DNA from: Rhizobium sp.
Lineage (GTDB): Bacteria; Pseudomonadota; Alphaproteobacteria; Rhizobiales; Rhizobiaceae
Direction of reading: 5' to 3'
Assembly: GCA_003527225.1 (NCBI GenBank)
Contig: DPXQ01000138.1
Span: 1 to 34,258 of the forward strand
Length of the DNA: 34,258 bases
The notes under the pieces are model-generated. The model did not search any database. It worked only from the letters and a program-made list of their open reading frames with translations, and was not told the origin of the DNA. The translations under genes and the position numbers were made by a program. Shown here one piece after another: positions 7,824-15,648 of the stretch. Within the stretch, counting starts at the first letter, position 1; every line of letters begins with the position of its first letter.

Positions 7824-7940
7824 AGGCCCATCCTCTCGTCATCAATGCAGGTGCAAAGGGGATTTGCCGCAAAGAAAGGCCCTTGTCCACGGCAGCGGTA
7901 TGTGATTTGCCGCATCACAGTCATTTCCAGGAGAAAAACG

Positions 7941-8381
7941 ATGAGATCGATGATATTCTTGCCAGCAACGCTCCTGATTGCCATGGCAGCCGGGATTTCG
8001 ACGGTCAGCGCCCAGGACGCCGATGAAGGGCGATTCCGGCTTGAAAAGGCGGCGGACGGATTTGTCAGGCTCGACACGAAGACAGGTGCGATGACTCTAT
8101 GTCGCGAGCAGGATGGTGCGCTGGTCTGCCGCATGGCCGCGGACGAACGCGCGGCTTATGAGGAAGATCTGGACCGGCTAGAGAAAAGGGTAGGCGCGCT
8201 CGAACAGGCACTCGCCACCGGCCGACCGCTTTCGGGCGGCAAGAGCGAGGCCATGCCTTCCGACGAGGAGGTCGACCGCTCGATCGGCATCATGGAACGT
8301 TTCATGAGAAGCTTCTTCGGCCTCATCGAGGAATTCAAGGGCCGGGAAGAACAGAACGGCAGCGCGCCCGACAAGACCTAG
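7941..8381 (+). CDS. Secreted coiled-coil protein of unknown function
   Basis: 146 aa. The RBS AGGAG (7929-7933) is 7 nt before ATG 7941. A signal peptide (residues 1-24, ending VSA before QDADEG) predicts periplasmic location. Residues about 30-60 form a small beta-rich segment with a cysteine pair (MTLCREQDGALVC) around GFVRLDTKTG. Residues 65-90 form a short coiled coil (DLDRLEKRVGALEQAL), and 110-135 another helix rich in Met and Phe. I recognise no named family, though similar rhizobial secreted proteins carry the VRLDTKTG-LC-C pattern. It precedes the orphan response regulator by 85 bp. Confidence 0.75.
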   Translation: MRSMIFLPATLLIAMAAGISTVSAQDADEGRFRLEKAADGFVRLDTKTGAMTLCREQDGALVCRMAADERAAYEEDLDRLEKRVGALEQALATGRPLSGGKSEAMPSDEEVDRSIGIMERFMRSFFGLIEEFKGREEQNGSAPDKT

Positions 8382-8398
8382 ACTATTGTATATATTCC

Positions 8399-8425
8399 CG
8401 GGTGTCGGTAAAAGACAGACACCCG
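8399..8425 (+). repeat. Stem-loop before the response regulator gene
   Basis: CGGGTGTC (8399-8406) and GACACCCG (8418-8425) pair with an 11-nt loop. No T run follows, so it is not a standard terminator. It lies 41 nt before the response regulator ATG and could be a leader structure or an operator. Confidence 0.4.
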
Positions 8426-8466
8426 CCGCGCGGGACAAGACGTTGCTCTTGGGAGGGGGCTTCAAT

Positions 8467-9114
8467 ATGACGGCACTCACAATCATCATTGCAGACGATC
8501 ATCCGCTTTTCCGCGGAGCCCTTCGCCAGGCAGTCGACGGGACGGACGGGAAGCAGACGATCATCGAGGCAGGTGATTTTGAGGCAGCGCGAAAGGCCGC
8601 ATCCGCCAATCCGGATGCCGACCTCCTGCTACTCGATCTCGCCATGCCCGGCGTCAGCGGATTCTCCGGACTGATGTCGCTCCGGGCCGAATTTTCCAGC
8701 TTGCCGATCGTGATCGTTTCCGCGTCCGATGACCCGACAACGATCCGCCGCTCGCTCGAACTCGGCGCCTCGGGCTTCATTTCGAAGTCTTCCGGCATCG
8801 AGGACATCCGCGCTGCTATACAGGCTGTGCTCCAGGGCGATATCTGGACGCCGAAATTCTACCAGGGCGGACAGGAACAGGATCCCGATGTCGCCGACCT
8901 GATCAGTCGCCTGCGAACGCTCACGCCCCAGCAGAGCCGCGTGCTCGGCATGCTCGCCGAAGGGCTTCTCAACAAGCAGATCGCCTACGAGCTCGGCGTT
9001 TCGGAAGCGACCATCAAGGCGCATGTATCCGCCATCCTGCTGAAGCTAAAAGTCGACAGCCGCACCCAGGCGGTCATCCAGCTCGGCAAGATCAATATGG
9101 CGATGGTAGCCTGA
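8467..9114 (+). CDS. NarL/FixJ-type response regulator (orphan)
   Basis: 215 aa. A receiver domain covers about 5-120, with acidic pair D10-D11, phosphoacceptor D57 (LLLLDLAMPG), a serine switch position (IVIVSASDD) and lysine in ASGFISKSSG. A LuxR-type HTH covers about 150-212: LTPQQSRVLGMLAEGLLNKQIA and EATIKAHVSAILLKLKV. It should bind DNA as a phosphorylation-controlled dimer. ATG 8467 follows a strong GGGAGGGGG stretch. No histidine kinase is adjacent, so the partner is encoded elsewhere. The HTH differs from classical NarL in having LLNKQIAYELGVSE. Its regulon is unknown. Confidence 0.92.
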   Translation: MTALTIIIADDHPLFRGALRQAVDGTDGKQTIIEAGDFEAARKAASANPDADLLLLDLAMPGVSGFSGLMSLRAEFSSLPIVIVSASDDPTTIRRSLELGASGFISKSSGIEDIRAAIQAVLQGDIWTPKFYQGGQEQDPDVADLISRLRTLTPQQSRVLGMLAEGLLNKQIAYELGVSEATIKAHVSAILLKLKVDSRTQAVIQLGKINMAMVA

Positions 9115-9149
9115 GCAACTTTCGAGCCTGAAGACGGCATCCGACCCCA

Positions 9150-9175
9150 GTAATAAGGATTATATTCCTTATTAC
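9150..9175. promoter_or_regulatory. 26-bp palindrome before the S24 repressor gene
   Basis: GTAATAAGGA (9150-9159) and TCCTTATTAC (9166-9175) are perfect 10-bp inverted arms around a 6-bp AT centre. It is AT-rich and lacks a T run, so an operator is more likely than a terminator. A weak promoter, TTTACT (9179-9184), 17 bp, TAAAGT (9202-9207), lies just downstream. It is the best candidate autoregulatory site for the S24 repressor, or a target of the response regulator. Confidence 0.5.
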
Positions 9176-9266
9176 GACTTTACTCGCGTCATATGGTTGG
9201 TTAAAGTCCAATGGAAGCGGGGTGCTCTTCTTCTGCCCTGCTTTCGGCTTTGGAGCACGAGCGACA

Positions 9267-9932
9267 ATGTTATCGCATGACAGGATCTGGAGCGCGATCG
9301 ACAAGCTGGCGGAGCGCAACCAGTTGACGCCGTCCGGGCTGGCGCGGCGGGCAGGCCTTGACCCCACCTCCTTCAACAAATCCAAGCGCATCGGCGCCGA
9401 CGGGCGCATGCGGTGGCCCTCGACGGAATCCATTTCCAAGGTTCTCGATGCGACCGGCGCCAGCATCGACCAGTTCATGAGCTTTATGCGGCCCGAGAAT
9501 GGCGGAAGCGCTTTTCCTGAAAGCTCGTTGCCGCCCCAGCCGGGCTCGATCCCGCTGCTCGGTTTTGCCCAGGCGGGGGCCGGAGGCTTTTTCGACGATG
9601 GCGGTTTTCCGGCGGGACAGGGCTGGGACCTCGTCGAGTTTCCGGCCTCCCCGGAGCGCAGGCCAGGCGTCTATGCGCTGGAGATTCAGGGCGACAGCAT
9701 GATGCCGCTCTATCGCGACGGGGACGTGCTGATCGTGGAGCCGGGAGCGCAGGTTCGCCGCGGCGACCGGGTGGTGGTCAAGACCCGCGAAGGTGAAGTC
9801 ATGGCCAAGGTTCTTGCCCGCCAGACGGCCAAATCGATCGAGCTGATGTCACTGAACCCGGAACATCCCAATCGCAGCCTCGACATAAGCGAGGTGGAAT
9901 GGATCGCGCGCATCATCTGGGCCAGCCAGTAG
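9267..9932 (+). CDS. XRE-type HTH / S24 peptidase-like repressor
   Basis: 221 aa. The N-terminal HTH (about 5-70) includes LTPSGLARRAGLDPTSFNKSK. The C-terminal S24 (LexA/CI) domain has catalytic serine S144 (GDSMMPLYRDGD) and lysine K181 (EVMAKVL). Ala-Gly bonds at 103-106 (QAGAGG) lie roughly where self-cleavage occurs in LexA-like proteins. It may thus be a RecA-stimulated or stress-cleaved repressor, though many chromosomal relatives are not known to cleave. ATG 9267 has only a weak, distant GGAG. The 26-bp palindrome at 9150-9175 is upstream; the nuclease-like gene follows after 12 bp and may be co-transcribed. Confidence 0.88.
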   Translation: MLSHDRIWSAIDKLAERNQLTPSGLARRAGLDPTSFNKSKRIGADGRMRWPSTESISKVLDATGASIDQFMSFMRPENGGSAFPESSLPPQPGSIPLLGFAQAGAGGFFDDGGFPAGQGWDLVEFPASPERRPGVYALEIQGDSMMPLYRDGDVLIVEPGAQVRRGDRVVVKTREGEVMAKVLARQTAKSIELMSLNPEHPNRSLDISEVEWIARIIWASQ

Positions 9933-9944
9933 GACTTTTAGCCT

Positions 9945-10616
9945 ATGCGTCCTGCTGCAGTTCTGGTCGCCGGCTTCTCCGGCATCGCCTTATGGGGATT
10001 GGCCCTGCTGATAGGGAGCACCTATGTCACGGGCCGGAACGAAGCGAGCAGCCCATCCCCTGCGCCGGACCCTGGCGCTGCCGTCACGCAAGCGCGAAAT
10101 CCGGTCATCGAAGACAGGCCAGTGAGGGTCGTAAGTCCTGAACAATTCGGCTCGCCGATCGTCGGAACGGCCACGGCACTTGAACGGATCGAACCGCGGG
10201 AGCCCCTGCATAAAAGCACTGAACCCGAACCCGTCAAAGTGGCCATGTTGCCGCGCCCGCAGACCACCCAGGCCGGACAACTGACCTCGGGAGGCCGGGA
10301 GGTGCAATTTTTCGGTGTAGTGCCTACCGAGCCGACGCGGCAATGCCGGACAGATTCCGGCGGCGAATGGCCCTGCGGGATGGTGGCACGTACGCAGCAG
10401 CGGCTCTTCATCCGCAACCGGACGGTCGCCTGCGAGAACGATCGGGCCGACTGGCAGGGTGTATTGGTGACCCGCTGCCGCATCGGCAACGTCGATATCG
10501 CCGAATGGCTCGTGCGCAACGGCTGGGTTGAGGCCGAGCAAGGCTCGTCCCTCGCAGCCCTTTCCGAACAGGCCAGGACCGGCCGCGTCGGGATATTCGG
10601 AAACGATACGCGCTAA
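9945..10616 (+). CDS. Thermonuclease-like protein lacking catalytic motifs
   Basis: 223 aa. It has one N-terminal membrane helix or uncleaved signal (about 5-27), a Pro-rich linker to about 110, then an SNase-like half domain: CRTDSGGEWPCGMVARTQQ, a cysteine-containing strand, and DIAEWLVRNGWVEAE. The usual catalytic segment with DGDT and RL-GIDAPE is absent and the DRYGR segment is replaced by DRADWQG, so nuclease activity is doubtful. It is probably periplasmic and anchored at the inner membrane. It lies 12 bp after the S24 repressor gene and is probably in the same transcript. Confidence 0.75.
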   Translation: MRPAAVLVAGFSGIALWGLALLIGSTYVTGRNEASSPSPAPDPGAAVTQARNPVIEDRPVRVVSPEQFGSPIVGTATALERIEPREPLHKSTEPEPVKVAMLPRPQTTQAGQLTSGGREVQFFGVVPTEPTRQCRTDSGGEWPCGMVARTQQRLFIRNRTVACENDRADWQGVLVTRCRIGNVDIAEWLVRNGWVEAEQGSSLAALSEQARTGRVGIFGNDTR

Positions 10617-10686
10617 GGACACACTTCGGCTTGAAACGGCTCCGCGCAATGCCTACTGTGCGGAAAAACAACGAGGTTTTCCTTCC

Positions 10687-11100
10687 ATGAATACACGCCT
10701 GACAACCCATGAAGCCCTTATCTTCGTGATGGTGATGGCATCCGCCGTCGACAATGCCATGAACGACAAGGAACTCGGCCGGATCGGCCAGCTGGTCGAC
10801 GTCCTGCCCGTCTTCGAGGGCTTCGAAAAAGAGCGGCTGATCGAGGTGTCGCAGCGATGCGCGCAAATCCTCGCCGGCCCCGAGGGGCTCGATATCGCGC
10901 TCGAAGTCATCCGTGACACAGTGCCGCCGCACAGCTACGACACGGCTTATGCGCTCGCCGTCGAAATCATGGCGGTTGACCTTTGGGTTCGTCCGGAAGA
11001 GATCCGATTGCTGCAGATGCTCCGCGACCGCCTGCAGCTCGACAAACTGACCTGCGCGGCGATCGAGCACAGTGCGATTGCCCGCTACCGCCGGGCCTGA
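10687..11100 (+). CDS. TerB-like (tellurite resistance) family protein
   Basis: 137 aa, all helical, with the TerB pattern: an acidic helix containing VDNAMNDKELGRIGQLV (about 20-36), then LIEVSQRCAQIL, and a second related half with VEIMAVDLWVRPEEIRLLQML (about 93-113), where acidic residues could bind metal. It matches the DjlA/TerB-fold proteins widespread in rhizobia, cytoplasmic and of unknown role. The name tellurite resistance reflects homology, not evidence of phenotype. It is 70 bp downstream of the nuclease-like gene and convergent with the binding-protein gene. Confidence 0.8.
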   Translation: MNTRLTTHEALIFVMVMASAVDNAMNDKELGRIGQLVDVLPVFEGFEKERLIEVSQRCAQILAGPEGLDIALEVIRDTVPPHSYDTAYALAVEIMAVDLWVRPEEIRLLQMLRDRLQLDKLTCAAIEHSAIARYRRA

Positions 11101-11133
11101 GCGCGGCGAGGTCCGGCAGTCGGACGGGCTTCG

Positions 11134-12012
11134 TCAATAGAGGCCGTAGGGGAAGTACTGCAGGTAGATTTCCTGCAGCCGTCCGTCACGCGAGATCGCC
11201 GCAAGTGCGCTGTCGATGGCAGCCGCGAGCGGCGCCTCGTCCTGCCGCAACATGATCGTCAACCCCTCGCCCAGAAACCGCTCGGAAACATAGGCGCCAC
11301 CCATGAGTGCGCAGCATCCTTCCGACGCCTCGCCCGAGGCCCAGAACGAAAGCTGGAGGGCGTCGGCGAAGACCGCATCGACCTTGCGCTGTTTCAAGGC
11401 GTCGAGCATGGCACCCCGATCGTCGAAGCCCGCGACCCGGACATCAGGGAAAAAGACCTTCAGCATGGCTTCGTGGGCCGTCCCGGTCACGACGCCGACC
11501 GGACGGTCACGGAGCGCGGCAACGTCGTCGCCGGCAAACTCCGCCTTGACGTTGCGCACGAAGCGCGCCGGCAGCATCATGTAGGGTCGGGAAAAGGCGA
11601 AGCGGCGGCGGAGTTCTTCCGTTACCGCGACGCCAGCGACAACCGCCTCCCCCTGGCCGTTCGCAAGCGCTGTTTCAAGCTCGGCGTAGGGCATAGCCTG
11701 GATCTGGCATTTGGCCTCGATACCGAGTTCCGCGCAGATTTCGCGCACAAGCTCGACATGGAAACCGGCGAGACGGCCGGTCTGGTCAGCGAAGTTGAAC
11801 GGCGGAAAATCGGTGGTCGTCAGGAACCGCAGGCGCAGCAGCGCCGACAGATCCGGGCGGGGCAAGCGTTCATGGGCATCGAACAGCACCGGCAAATCTC
11901 GTGCCCGCGCCCGCTCGGGCGCCTCCGCCGCAAAAAGTAGCAATGACATCATTGATACAAGGAATGCGCGCAACCCCCTTGAATCCGGGGATGAAACTTT
12001 AACGTGTGCCAT
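11134..12012 (-). CDS. Periplasmic solute-binding protein (family 3), orphan
   Basis: 292 aa. An N-terminal hydrophobic segment (about 12-28, AFLVSMMSLLLFAAEA) is a signal or anchor. Residues about 60-285 match the polar amino-acid binding fold: LTTTDFPPFNFADQTGRLAGFHVELVREI (beta/alpha start, quoted in part), FAFSRPYM, VGVVTGTAHEAML, KQRKVDAVFADALQL and LIGEGL-like FLGEGLTIML. It probably binds an amino acid or related solute in the periplasm. No ABC permease or ATPase gene is nearby, so it either supplies a distant transporter or acts as a receptor. It is divergent from the glycosyltransferase with a 57-bp gap, suggesting shared control. Confidence 0.85.
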   Translation of the reverse strand: MAHVKVSSPDSRGLRAFLVSMMSLLLFAAEAPERARARDLPVLFDAHERLPRPDLSALLRLRFLTTTDFPPFNFADQTGRLAGFHVELVREICAELGIEAKCQIQAMPYAELETALANGQGEAVVAGVAVTEELRRRFAFSRPYMMLPARFVRNVKAEFAGDDVAALRDRPVGVVTGTAHEAMLKVFFPDVRVAGFDDRGAMLDALKQRKVDAVFADALQLSFWASGEASEGCCALMGGAYVSERFLGEGLTIMLRQDEAPLAAAIDSALAAISRDGRLQEIYLQYFPYGLY

Positions 12013-12069
12013 TATGATCTGTCCGGGGCAATCTGGGGCGTCATCGACCGGTGACGGTTTATCAGAACG

Positions 12070-14055
12070 ATGCGAGCCGGGGAATACGAAAGGCGACCGA
12101 TCAGGTTCGCCTCGAGGGCTGGATCTGCGCATTTTGACGACGGTCGCGATGGCGCGCCGGACGATGAGATTCCGTTGCCGCTCGAAGCCGAGGTACTGGC
12201 ACTCAAACAACTCGGATTTTCCAAGCCACTGATCGCCCGGATGGGCCGCAGGGCACTTGCGAACGGCACCACGATCGAGCGGGAGCTGCTGAGCAATGGC
12301 GGCGTGGACGAGAGCGCCTACTACGAGGCCGTCGCCCGGTTACTCGACCTTCCCTTTCTGGATCACATCTCGCCGGAAAGGCTGATGGACCGGGCAGCGC
12401 TGGATTGCCAGCTCCGGCGACCGACCATCGTGCGGCTCCACGACGCCCAACAGCCACCGGTGACAGCAATTGCGCCCGAAGCGCATCAGCTCGCGTCTCT
12501 GGCCGAACGACTGGCAAGGCATCCGGGCCTGAAGCAGGCGCTCGCAATCGCATCTCCCGCCACCATCCGTAAAGCGGTCTGGGAAGCCGGCGCGGAACGC
12601 CGTGTCCAGGCAACGGCGAACGCGCTTTTCGAGGAAACCCCTCGCCTGTCGGCGCGGATCGTCATGACGGGCCGGCAGGGATTCTACGCTGGCGCGCTGT
12701 CAAGCGCCGGAATTTCCGCCCTGCTTTTTGCGGCCGGACCAGTCATGCTCTGTCTTCATATCATGCTGTCGCTGCTTTACTTTAGTTCGTTTATCCTGCG
12801 GCTGACCGCGCTTTTCCATAAGAGGCCTCGCCCGGGACCGCCCCTTGTCGTTCAAGGGGACGAGATCCTGCCGGTCTACACAGTCATGGTGGCTCTCTAC
12901 CGCGAGGCGGCGGTCGTCAGGCAATTGATCGTCTCCCTCGAACGGATCGACTGGCCGCGCTCGCGGCTCGATATCAAGCTCGTCTGCGAAGCGGACGACA
13001 GCGAAACGATATCGGCGATCAAGGCGCTTTGCCTGGGACCACAGTTCGAGATCATCGCCGTGCCTCCCATCGGACCGCGCACCAAGCCGAAGGCGCTCAG
13101 CTACGCGCTTGCAGGCGCCCGTGGCGACTATGTGGCGATCTATGACGCCGAGGACCGGCCGCATCCCGGCCAGTTGAAGGAAGCATATGCAAGCTTCCGC
13201 GCCGCGCCCGAAGACATCGCCTGCCTGCAAGCGCCGCTGATCATAAGCAACATGCAGGATTCGTGGATCAGCGCCCTTTTCTCTCTGGAGTATTCGGCGC
13301 TGTTTCGAGGACTGCTGCCGGTGCTCGCCCGATACCGGATGCCGCTACCGCTCGGCGGCACATCCAATCATTTTCGCACGGACGTGCTGAAGGCCGCCGG
13401 TGGCTGGGATCCCTACAACGTGACCGAGGATGCCGATCTCGGCATGCGGCTCTACCGTCTCGGCTACCGCTCGCAGACAATCCGGCGGCAGACACTCGAG
13501 GACGCGCCGGTTACGGCTCGGGTCTGGGTCGGACAGCGGACGCGATGGTTCAAGGGCTGGTTGCAGACCTGGCTGGTGATGATGCGCGACCCCGTCCTCG
13601 CACGGCAGGAAATGGGACTTGCCGCTTTCGTCGTGTTCCACCTCCTGATCGGCGGAATGCTGATCTCCTCGCTCGCGCATCCGGCGATCCTGCTTTTCCT
13701 CGGGATTACGGCCGTGGCCATGATGCGCAGTCCGGCCGAGGATATCGCTCTCCTGGACGGTATCCTGTTCGGAATCGACGCCATCAACATCTTCGGCAGC
13801 TACGCCACCTTCCTGGCGCTTGGCGCATCGGTGATGATCGAGCATGAAAAGAGATTGGTCGGCTGGCGCTGGATCGCTACTCCGCTCTACTGGATGATGG
13901 TCTCCTATGCCGCCTGGCGGGCCGCTCTGGAACTGAAGACCAAACCATTCTTCTGGAACAAGACGCCGCATCAACCAAGGCAGCCTGCCGATGGCGCAGA
14001 GATTTGCGATGCGCTCTCGCCCAATGGCGCCGTGGCGAGCGAAGGCGGAACTTGA
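12070..14055 (+). CDS. XagB-like membrane glycosyltransferase (GT2)
   Basis: 661 aa. N-terminal residues about 40-175 resemble the GspE/MshE N-terminal domain (TIERELLSNGGVDESAYYEA, RLLDLPFLD), a fold that can bind cyclic di-GMP. A pair of membrane segments lies at about 200-245. The GT2 catalytic domain (about 265-500) has ADDSE near 308, YDAEDRPHP near 358, TEDADLG near 452 and QRTRWFKG near 487, the processive D, DxD, D, QxxRW set. Further membrane segments lie at about 515-620. It should polymerise an exported polysaccharide from a nucleotide sugar at the inner membrane. The start has only a weak RBS. The glycan is unknown. Confidence 0.85.
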   Translation: MRAGEYERRPIRFASRAGSAHFDDGRDGAPDDEIPLPLEAEVLALKQLGFSKPLIARMGRRALANGTTIERELLSNGGVDESAYYEAVARLLDLPFLDHISPERLMDRAALDCQLRRPTIVRLHDAQQPPVTAIAPEAHQLASLAERLARHPGLKQALAIASPATIRKAVWEAGAERRVQATANALFEETPRLSARIVMTGRQGFYAGALSSAGISALLFAAGPVMLCLHIMLSLLYFSSFILRLTALFHKRPRPGPPLVVQGDEILPVYTVMVALYREAAVVRQLIVSLERIDWPRSRLDIKLVCEADDSETISAIKALCLGPQFEIIAVPPIGPRTKPKALSYALAGARGDYVAIYDAEDRPHPGQLKEAYASFRAAPEDIACLQAPLIISNMQDSWISALFSLEYSALFRGLLPVLARYRMPLPLGGTSNHFRTDVLKAAGGWDPYNVTEDADLGMRLYRLGYRSQTIRRQTLEDAPVTARVWVGQRTRWFKGWLQTWLVMMRDPVLARQEMGLAAFVVFHLLIGGMLISSLAHPAILLFLGITAVAMMRSPAEDIALLDGILFGIDAINIFGSYATFLALGASVMIEHEKRLVGWRWIATPLYWMMVSYAAWRAALELKTKPFFWNKTPHQPRQPADGAEICDALSPNGAVASEGGT

Positions 14056-14146
14056 CCGCAAGCCAGTGAACGCGCAGAGATTTGCCGGTGCCGATGACAA
14101 CACATCGCATCTCGTCACCGATGTCGTAGTTCAGGGAGCTCGAAAC

Positions 14147-15397
14147 TTGACCGACGCAGAAGCAAAGAGCAGCCCCGCGACCTGGCGCAAGGTTCCGGGC
14201 GCGATCTGGGCAATCGGCTTCGTGTCGCTGTTCATGGATATTTCCTCGGAAATGATCCATGCCATCCTGCCCCTCTATCTGGTCACCGTGCTTGGCACAT
14301 CGACGCTGACTGTCGGTGTCATTGAGGGCGTCGCCGAAGCGACGGCCGCGATAACCAAGGTCTTTTCGGGCGCGCTCAGCGATTGGCTGGGCAAGCGCAA
14401 ACTTCTGGCGGCGATCGGCTATGGCCTTGCCGCGCTCACAAAGCCAATCTTCCCGCTTGCCCCCAGCGTCGGATGGCTGATTGGCGCACGCTTCATCGAC
14501 CGGATCGGCAAGGGTATCCGCGGGGCGCCGCGCGATGCGCTGGTTGCGGATATCTCTCCGCCGGAACTGCGCGGCGCGAGCTTTGGACTGCGGCAATCGC
14601 TCGATACTCTGGGCGCACTGCTCGGGCCGCTGCTCGCCATTCTATTCATGTGGGCCCTCAGCAACGATTTCACAACCGTGTTCTGGATCGCCGTCATTCC
14701 GGCCTTCGTCTCCTCCGGACTGATCATCGTCGCCGTGAAGGAACCCGAACGCAGCGAACCGACGCGCGCAGTGCACATGCCGCTCAGCCGCCGCGAGCTT
14801 GGCCGGCTCAGCGCCACCTATTGGTGGGTCGTAGCGGTTGCCTCCGCATTCACGCTCGCGCGCTTCAGCGAGGCGTTTCTGGTCCTGAAGGGACAAGACA
14901 TCGGGCTGCCGATCGCACTCGTTCCGGCGGTCATGGTGGTGATGAACATCGCCTATTTCCTGTCCGCCTATCCGGTCGGGGCACTATCCGACGGAATGAA
15001 CCGGATGACACTGCTGGTAGTCGGCCTTCTTCTGCTGCTCGCCGCCGATCTCGTCCTGGCGCTTGCACCCGGGCTTGCCGGGCTTGCCATCGGCGCCTCG
15101 CTCTGGGGACTGCATATGGGCTTCACGCAGGGACTGCTGGTGACTCTCGTCGCCGACACCGCGCCGCCGGAGCTTCGCGGCACCGCCTTCGGCATGTTCA
15201 ACCTGATCACCGGGATCGCCCTTTTGGCGGCCAGCGTCATCGCCGGAATCCTGTGGGATCTTGCGGGACCGGAGGGCACCTTTCTCGGCGGGGCGGCGTT
15301 CACCATCATGACGCTCGCGGGCCTCCTGCTGCTCAATGTCAGGCTGAAGCGGCGGCGGAATGCAGGGGAAGAAATACCGGACCGTAAAACCGAATGA
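14147..15397 (+). CDS. MFS transporter
   Basis: 416 aa with about 12 membrane segments. Motifs include FMDISSEMIHAILPLYLV (helix 1), the loop 2-3 motif GALSDWLGKRK, and RFIDRIGKGIRGAPRDAL in helix 4, typical of an MFS subgroup of uncertain substrate. Helix 7-8 loop PVGALSDGMNR repeats the motif. A TTG start at 14147 is chosen because GGGAG lies 8 nt before it. The earlier ATG 13991 would overlap the glycosyltransferase gene by 65 bp and add a hydrophilic tail without family support. It lies 91 bp downstream of the glycosyltransferase. The tRNA-Gly gene converges on it. Confidence 0.82.
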   Translation: MTDAEAKSSPATWRKVPGAIWAIGFVSLFMDISSEMIHAILPLYLVTVLGTSTLTVGVIEGVAEATAAITKVFSGALSDWLGKRKLLAAIGYGLAALTKPIFPLAPSVGWLIGARFIDRIGKGIRGAPRDALVADISPPELRGASFGLRQSLDTLGALLGPLLAILFMWALSNDFTTVFWIAVIPAFVSSGLIIVAVKEPERSEPTRAVHMPLSRRELGRLSATYWWVVAVASAFTLARFSEAFLVLKGQDIGLPIALVPAVMVVMNIAYFLSAYPVGALSDGMNRMTLLVVGLLLLLAADLVLALAPGLAGLAIGASLWGLHMGFTQGLLVTLVADTAPPELRGTAFGMFNLITGIALLAASVIAGILWDLAGPEGTFLGGAAFTIMTLAGLLLLNVRLKRRRNAGEEIPDRKTE

Positions 15398-15413
15398 TAG
15401 ACAGAAGGCCGGC

Positions 15414-15487
15414 TGGAGCGGGTGAAGGGAATCGAACCCTCGTATTCAGCTTGGGAAGCTGCTGCTCTACCATTGAGCTACACCCGC
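15414..15487 (-). tRNA. tRNA-Gly (anticodon CCC)
   Basis: 74 nt with encoded CCA. The acceptor stem GCGGGTG/CACCCGC is perfect; the D stem is GCTC/GAGC; the anticodon loop TTCCCAA gives anticodon CCC for GGG codons; the T loop is TTCGATT. The anticodon stem GCAGC/GCTGA has a G-A mismatch at the top pair (27-43). The discriminator base is T. Confidence 0.96.
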
Positions 15488-15497
15488 GACAGGCGCA

Positions 15498-15526
15498 CAG
15501 ATCCAACAGATCCCCGGATCTGTCAA
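15498..15526 (-). promoter_or_regulatory. Candidate promoter of tRNA-Gly
   Basis: On the minus strand a consensus TTGACA (15526-15521) is followed by 17 bp and GATCTG (15503-15498), placing the start a few nt before the mature tRNA 5' end. The spacer carries an 18-bp palindrome, ACAGATCC-CC-GGATCTGT (15506-15523). The rest of the 161-bp gap before the channel gene shows nothing clear. Confidence 0.5.
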
Positions 15527-15648
15527 GGGCGAAGAAGATTTCGCCGCGCCATCGGCACGGTTCCAGCGGCAACGGCATCAAGTTTTAACCTTCGGCGCGC
15601 AGACTGGGGGCACGTTGCCCGCCTGATATTGCTTCGGATTGCCCCAAA

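Noticed and set aside
13991..14146. Upstream ATG for the MFS gene
   Set aside because: It would overlap the glycosyltransferase by 65 bp and add a hydrophilic tail; the TTG at 14147 has GGGAG at good spacing.
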